Shown in pieces: positions 5,803 to 9,167 of a stretch of DNA of 9,167 nucleotides. Position 1 is the stretch's first letter. Each line of letters starts with the position of its first letter. Under the pieces are notes generated by a model. It made no database searches. It was not told the DNA's origin and saw nothing but the letters and a program-made list of their open reading frames with translations. The translations under genes and the position numbers were made by a program. The DNA comes from Planctomycetaceae bacterium (GTDB taxonomy: Bacteria > Planctomycetota > Planctomycetia > Planctomycetales > Planctomycetaceae): NCBI GenBank assembly GCA_027080405.1, contig JALWSL010000050.1:1-9167 (forward strand). Direction: 5' to 3'.

Positions 5803-6303
5803 ATGAACGATACCTACTGGGAAGGGCGCAAGGATCTGCAGTACTACCGCACGGTGCGGGAGTTCGCGGAGAAGTACTGCCCCAACGGAAAGACACTGCT
5901 CGACGTGGGCGGCGGTGTCGGTCTCGGCTGCCAGTATTTGGAATGGTTTGATCGGTTTGATCGCACGGCTGTCGAACTGCCAACCAACGGCTGCATGCTC
6001 GATGGCGTCCGCGTCGTCAACGCCGACTTCCTCCAGTGGGAACCCGACCGGCAATACGACCTCGTTCTTTGCCTGCAAGTGCTGGAACACGTTCCCGACG
6101 CCAGCGCTTTCGCTCTCAAGCTGCTCACGTGCGGCCGCGTGGTGATCGTCTCGGTCCCATACCTCTGGCCGGCAGGCGCGTGCAGTGAACATGTCCACGG
6201 TCCGGTCGATGAAGCAAAACTCAAAGCATGGACGGAACGTGATCCGGTCGAGTGTGCAGTAGCGGACTCAAAGCGGGTCGCTGTTTATTCCCAAGATGAA
6301 TGA
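5803..6303 (+). CDS. Class I SAM-dependent methyltransferase
   Basis: The ATG at 5803 follows a GGAGCGAAG Shine-Dalgarno at good spacing; an in-frame ATG at 5746 lacks one and would add 19 residues of poor quality. The 166-residue protein has the Rossmann motif I 'KTLLDVGGGVGLGCQYLE' at about residues 30-47, an acidic loop near 'DRTAVELP', then 'YDLVLCLQVLEHVPD' (motif IV/post-IV) and 'VVIVSVPYLWPAG' (motif V/VI region). This is the Methyltransf_11/23-like plan for small-molecule or glycan methylation. It ends with 'DPVECAVADSKRVAVY', a common C-terminal strand of these enzymes. The substrate is unknown. The upstream glycosyltransferase remnant suggests an O-methylation role in surface or phage-associated glycan synthesis. 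The gene looks complete though short. The next 154 bases contain no supported gene before the lower-GC dcm block. Confidence 0.75.
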   Translation: MNDTYWEGRKDLQYYRTVREFAEKYCPNGKTLLDVGGGVGLGCQYLEWFDRFDRTAVELPTNGCMLDGVRVVNADFLQWEPDRQYDLVLCLQVLEHVPDASAFALKLLTCGRVVIVSVPYLWPAGACSEHVHGPVDEAKLKAWTERDPVECAVADSKRVAVYSQDE

Positions 6304-6457
6304 TTGAAGTTAACATGCTCATAGATGCATCTCATGTGCCAGAGGCTTCGCTGGATGTTCGATTCGCTGAAGCATATTTTGGTAAATGCGGCAGTTTCAT
6401 TCCAGGTGTTCCCGGTGTGTGGCATAAACAAACCGGCAGATCGAGTATAACGGCAGC

Positions 6458-8071
6458 ATGGAACAGAAAAGAAACAGGAGCCCCATTCCAGTTGTTGATA
6501 TTTTCGCCGGCCCCGGTGGGCTTGGTGAGGGGTTTGCGCGATATCCGTATCAGGAACCGGATTCCCCAAAATTTCAGATACGTCTCTCCATCGAGAAAGA
6601 GATTCGATCGCATGAGACGCTGCGTTTGAGAAGTTTCACAAGACAGTTCCCGCCTCAAAACATTCCAGATTTATACTATCAGGTATTGCAGCAGACAGAA
6701 CGATCTTTGACTGAACGCATGCATGATCTGTTCGAGAAGTACCCCCGGCAGGCGGAGGCAGCAGAAAGGGAAGCTGTTTGTGCAGAGCTGGGAAACTGGA
6801 AATTCAACAAAGTGATAAAGAATTCACTTTCCCAGGCGGTTGGCGATGTGAAAGACTGGGTTCTCTTGGGAGGTCCCCCCTGTCAGGCCTATTCACTGGT
6901 TGGAAGATCCCGCAATCGTGGAAAGGAGGATTATAGACCGGAACAGGACCATCGCCATTTTCTTTACCAGGAATATCTGAAAGTAATCGCCACGCATCTG
7001 CCTGCGGTATTTGTCATGGAAAATGTCAAAGGGCTTCTTTCTGCGACCGTCAGCAACAAAAGGATTTTTGAGCAGATCGTCCGTGACCTGCAGAACCCAC
7101 GTCAAAGCCTGGGGAAAACCGGCAGAAAGCCTGGAGGAGTCAAGAGTTCCTATCGACTCTACTCTCTGAATGATTCCTCCCAACTCCACATGTTTGGGGA
7201 GCATTCCAATCCGGACTTCAAAAACTTTGTCATCCGAATGGAAGACCATGGTGTACCGCAGGCAAGACATCGCCTGATAATTCTTGGAATCCGGGAGGAT
7301 CTTGCTGTCGACAGAATTCCCATGGCATTGGCACCGGCTGAACCGGCCCCTGTCTCAAAAGTACTTGAGGATTTGCCACGTCTGCGTTCAGGGCTTTCCA
7401 ATCAGGAAGACACCTGTACCGAATGGCTCAAACAGATTGCCAGAGCTACCAGATCACCTTGGTACCGGAATTTGGGAAAAGAACAGTCAGGTCTGAAACT
7501 CGCTATAAAAAAGGCTGTTTCCGAAATGAAACAGGCTGATCTTGATCGTGGATCCGAATGGATTCCGCAACGGGCAAAGCCCGTTTACCTGAAACGTTGG
7601 TTTTCAGACCGAAAGATGCGGGGAGTGTTCAATCATGCAACCCGAGGTCATATTCCGGAAGATCTTCATCGCTACCTTTTCGCAGCCTGTTTTGCCAGGG
7701 AAAATGAGTATTCACCATCCCTGAAAGACTTTCCCGGCGACCTGCTGCCCAATCATCAGAACGTTCGCAAGGCTCTCTCGGGAAGCCTGTTTGCCGATCG
7801 GTTCCGGGTCCAGGTGGCAGAGAGGCCTTCAACAACCATAACAAGCCACATCTCAAAGGATGGGCACTATTATATTCATCCGGACCCTTCACAATGTCGA
7901 AGTCTTACCGTCCGGGAAGCGGCCCGGTTACAGACATTTCCAGACAACTATTTCTTTTGTGGACCGCGAACATCCCAATATACGCAGGTTGGAAATGCCG
8001 TTCCTCCATACCTTGCGCATCAGATTGCAGAGATTGTGTATGCAATTCTGGAAAAAGCTGGAGGCGTGTGA
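6458..8071 (+). CDS. dcm: DNA (cytosine-5-)-methyltransferase, Dcm/C5 family
   Basis: The 537-residue product carries the ordered C5-methyltransferase motifs: I 'DIFAGPGGLGEGF' (residues 14-26), IV 'GGPPCQAYS' with catalytic Cys142, VI 'MENVKGLL' with Glu188, VIII 'QARHR' (268-272), IX/X-adjacent 'RSLTVREAARLQTFPD' (from 481) and X 'QVGNAVPP' (510-517). It transfers a methyl group from SAM to C5 of cytosine in a specific site; the target-recognition region lies between motifs VIII and IX and its specificity cannot be read. Unusually, about 110 residues separate motifs I and IV, a lysine- and glutamate-rich helical insertion. The ATG at 6458 directly precedes motif I; there is no evident Shine-Dalgarno. 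Base composition is clearly lower in GC than the phage genes to the left, suggesting transfer. vsr follows one base after its stop, so they form an operon. Confidence 0.92.
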   Translation: MEQKRNRSPIPVVDIFAGPGGLGEGFARYPYQEPDSPKFQIRLSIEKEIRSHETLRLRSFTRQFPPQNIPDLYYQVLQQTERSLTERMHDLFEKYPRQAEAAEREAVCAELGNWKFNKVIKNSLSQAVGDVKDWVLLGGPPCQAYSLVGRSRNRGKEDYRPEQDHRHFLYQEYLKVIATHLPAVFVMENVKGLLSATVSNKRIFEQIVRDLQNPRQSLGKTGRKPGGVKSSYRLYSLNDSSQLHMFGEHSNPDFKNFVIRMEDHGVPQARHRLIILGIREDLAVDRIPMALAPAEPAPVSKVLEDLPRLRSGLSNQEDTCTEWLKQIARATRSPWYRNLGKEQSGLKLAIKKAVSEMKQADLDRGSEWIPQRAKPVYLKRWFSDRKMRGVFNHATRGHIPEDLHRYLFAACFARENEYSPSLKDFPGDLLPNHQNVRKALSGSLFADRFRVQVAERPSTTITSHISKDGHYYIHPDPSQCRSLTVREAARLQTFPDNYFFCGPRTSQYTQVGNAVPPYLAHQIAEIVYAILEKAGGV

Positions 8072-8072
8072 G

Positions 8073-8531
8073 ATGACGGATATCGTAGATCGGAAAACAC
8101 GAAGCAGGATGATGTCCAGGATCTCCGGACAAAACACCAGACCGGAGCTGGTTGTCCGCAGCGGTCTGCACCGGAGGGGCCTACGTTTTTCCCTGCATCG
8201 AAAAGATCTTCCCGGAAATCCCGATATCGTACTGCCGGCTTATAATACCGCCATTTTTGTTCATGGATGCTTCTGGCACTGCCATGACTGCAAGTATTTC
8301 AGGTTTCCAAAGTCCAACAGGGAATTCTGGAGAAAAAAACTCCGTTCAAATACACTGCGGGACGGAAGGGCGATCTGCAAACTGCTGGAAAATCGGTGGT
8401 ACGTTGCAACTGTCTGGGAATGCGCAGTAAGAAACCAGGACGAACAGTCAGTTGAAAGAATGGTGGACCGATTGAGTTCCTGGATCAGACGGGACAGATA
8501 TCGAAGGCATCACATGATATTCAGGGGCTGA
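8073..8531 (+). CDS. vsr: Very short patch repair endonuclease Vsr
   Basis: The ATG at 8073 follows the dcm stop by one base and has GGAGG (8060-8064) inside the dcm end at ideal spacing. The longer open frame starting at 7860 is not used. The 152-residue protein aligns by eye residue for residue with E. coli Vsr: Asp51 of 'GNPDIV', His64, Cys66, Trp68, His69, His71 and Cys73 in 'VHGCFWHCHDC', Asp97 and Cys117 in 'VWECAVR'. Asp51 and His69 act in catalysis, and Cys66, His71, Cys73 and Cys117 bind zinc. Position 63, Thr in E. coli, is Val here. Vsr nicks 5' of the T in T:G mismatches made by deamination of methylated cytosine, so it protects sites methylated by the neighbouring Dcm. In some loci vsr-like genes sit in restriction or defence operons. 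The 3' end overlaps the convergent gene by 11 bases. Confidence 0.93.
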   Translation: MTDIVDRKTRSRMMSRISGQNTRPELVVRSGLHRRGLRFSLHRKDLPGNPDIVLPAYNTAIFVHGCFWHCHDCKYFRFPKSNREFWRKKLRSNTLRDGRAICKLLENRWYVATVWECAVRNQDEQSVERMVDRLSSWIRRDRYRRHHMIFRG

Positions 8532-9167
8532 CTTTTGAATTGGCTGATGTACGGAATCCATCAAATTCACCAGGCAATAAATCTTCCAGCTCCTTTTTCG
8601 TCATGGAGAAAATATCAAACGTCAATTGCAGCTGCTGGAGCCAGCTGATATAGCGGGAGACACACCCTGCCCTTTTTCTTGATGCCGATCCCCTTTTGAA
8701 AGTCCCCGCTTCAAAATCGAAATACAGCGAACTCGCCAGTCTTATTGCGGCTTCAGATGAAAGAATTTCCTGTCGTGCCATGAGCTGTTCTGTCAATTCA
8801 CCTCGTGTACTCAGTTCCTTACAGAGCATGAATCGTGAATCCTCTCCATATCGGTTCACCAATTGCCACGTAATATAGATTGCATGTCTTGGGCGGTGAT
8901 TATAATTATGGCTGAGGATATAGTTATAGGGTTTGCTGGGACTCAATTTCCCTTTCCTCTTGGGACATAGCTGCCCAAACCAAAGAAGTGCAAACCAGCT
9001 CCAAAACCCGGAGTCTCCTATATATTTCTGAATATCCACATTCTTGAACAGTTCAATCAGGTATGTACCCATCTGATACCTTGTATCGAAATCACGGTTC
9101 CCGTCCGCATCAACGACCAGATCGACCGACTCCGAGAATTCTTCGCTGTCCAGAAGGTAGTACGGAA
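8521..9167 (-). CDS. Conserved hypothetical protein linked to the Dcm-Vsr locus (partial, C-terminal part)
   Basis: The frame is open from the right window edge to TGA at 8521-8523 and gives 214 residues. The real start lies outside; the internal ATG at 9072 is not the start, because about 31 in-frame residues ('YLLDSEEFSESVDLVVDAD' and onward) precede it without a stop. Visible features are a tryptophan-rich segment 'GDSGFWSWFALLWFG', then 'YNYILSHNYNHRPRHAIYITW', a segment 'RGELTEQLMARQEILSSEAAIRL', a 'LYFDFEAGTFKRGSASRKRAG' strand, and a C-terminal 'QLQLTFDIFSMTKKELEDLLPGEFD'. I do not recognise a named family, though I have a weak recollection of similar proteins beside Dcm/Vsr and other restriction genes. 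No catalytic motif is clear. It converges on vsr with an 11-base overlap and shares its lower-GC composition, consistent with one transferred module. Confidence 0.65.
   Translation of the reverse strand, partial: PYYLLDSEEFSESVDLVVDADGNRDFDTRYQMGTYLIELFKNVDIQKYIGDSGFWSWFALLWFGQLCPKRKGKLSPSKPYNYILSHNYNHRPRHAIYITWQLVNRYGEDSRFMLCKELSTRGELTEQLMARQEILSSEAAIRLASSLYFDFEAGTFKRGSASRKRAGCVSRYISWLQQLQLTFDIFSMTKKELEDLLPGEFDGFRTSANSKVSP

Noticed and set aside
4639..6198. 519-residue minus-strand frame opposite intI, the glycosyltransferase remnant and the methyltransferase
   Set aside because: It spans three different plus-strand genes and an unrelated junction, and has low-complexity basic composition; it is an antisense shadow.
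6300..6629. 109-residue forward frame between the methyltransferase and dcm
   Set aside because: More than half lies in a wrong frame inside dcm, and it shows no recognisable domain. The 6304-6457 part could be a fragment but cannot be supported.
1..9167. CRISPR array, tRNA, rRNA or intact insertion sequence
   Set aside because: I saw no regularly spaced direct repeats, cloverleaf-like sequences, rRNA signatures or transposase genes with terminal repeats.

Overview
The window looks like an accessory, mosaic region of a moderately GC-rich bacterial chromosome. A planctomycete is my best guess. It rests on recollection of similar zinc-ribbon, pre-portal and portal proteins in that phylum and on the high GC of the phage-type genes. 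It is an inference, not a demonstration. I see no rRNA, tRNA, CRISPR array or intact insertion sequence.

Layout, left to right. (1) Bases 1-108 hold the C-terminal end of a small zinc-ribbon protein. (2) Bases 173-1035 hold an AbiE-type toxin-antitoxin locus. It has a recognisable promoter, a palindromic candidate operator and an apparently complete AbiEi antitoxin, but the AbiEii toxin stops after 56 codons. (3) Bases 1106-2691 hold two coupled genes of unknown function. Each carries an R-N-x3-H motif of the HEPN type, and the second also has a likely N-terminal winged helix. (4) Bases 2907-4047 hold a phage head module: a 65-residue pre-portal protein and a lambda-family portal protein that loses its family sequence after about residue 314. 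(5) Bases about 4091-5376 hold a small integron core on the standard divergent plan. A single cassette on the minus strand encodes a 141-residue protein and carries a textbook attC. It is followed by a candidate attI and cassette promoter, then an integron integrase gene reading rightwards. The integrase is broken near residue 193 and fused in frame to the tail of an apparent glycosyltransferase. (6) Bases 5803-6303 hold a small SAM-dependent methyltransferase. (7) Bases 6458-9167 hold a lower-GC DNA modification or defence module: a Dcm-type cytosine-5 methyltransferase, a Vsr endonuclease with every catalytic and zinc ligand in place, and a convergent partial gene of unknown function.

How the parts fit. 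The integron fragment lies between a truncated portal gene on the left and a truncated glycosyltransferase on the right, so it appears to have replaced the middle of a prophage-like region. The cassette itself looks intact, but the integrase lacks the catalytic half with the tyrosine nucleophile, so movement would need an integrase supplied in trans. Around it, the orphaned antitoxin, HEPN pair and Dcm/Vsr module suggest a defence island built from several sources. Dcm and Vsr would work together: Dcm methylates cytosine, and Vsr nicks at the T:G mismatches that form when 5-methylcytosine deaminates. An assembly chimera at the two integron edges cannot be excluded from sequence alone.
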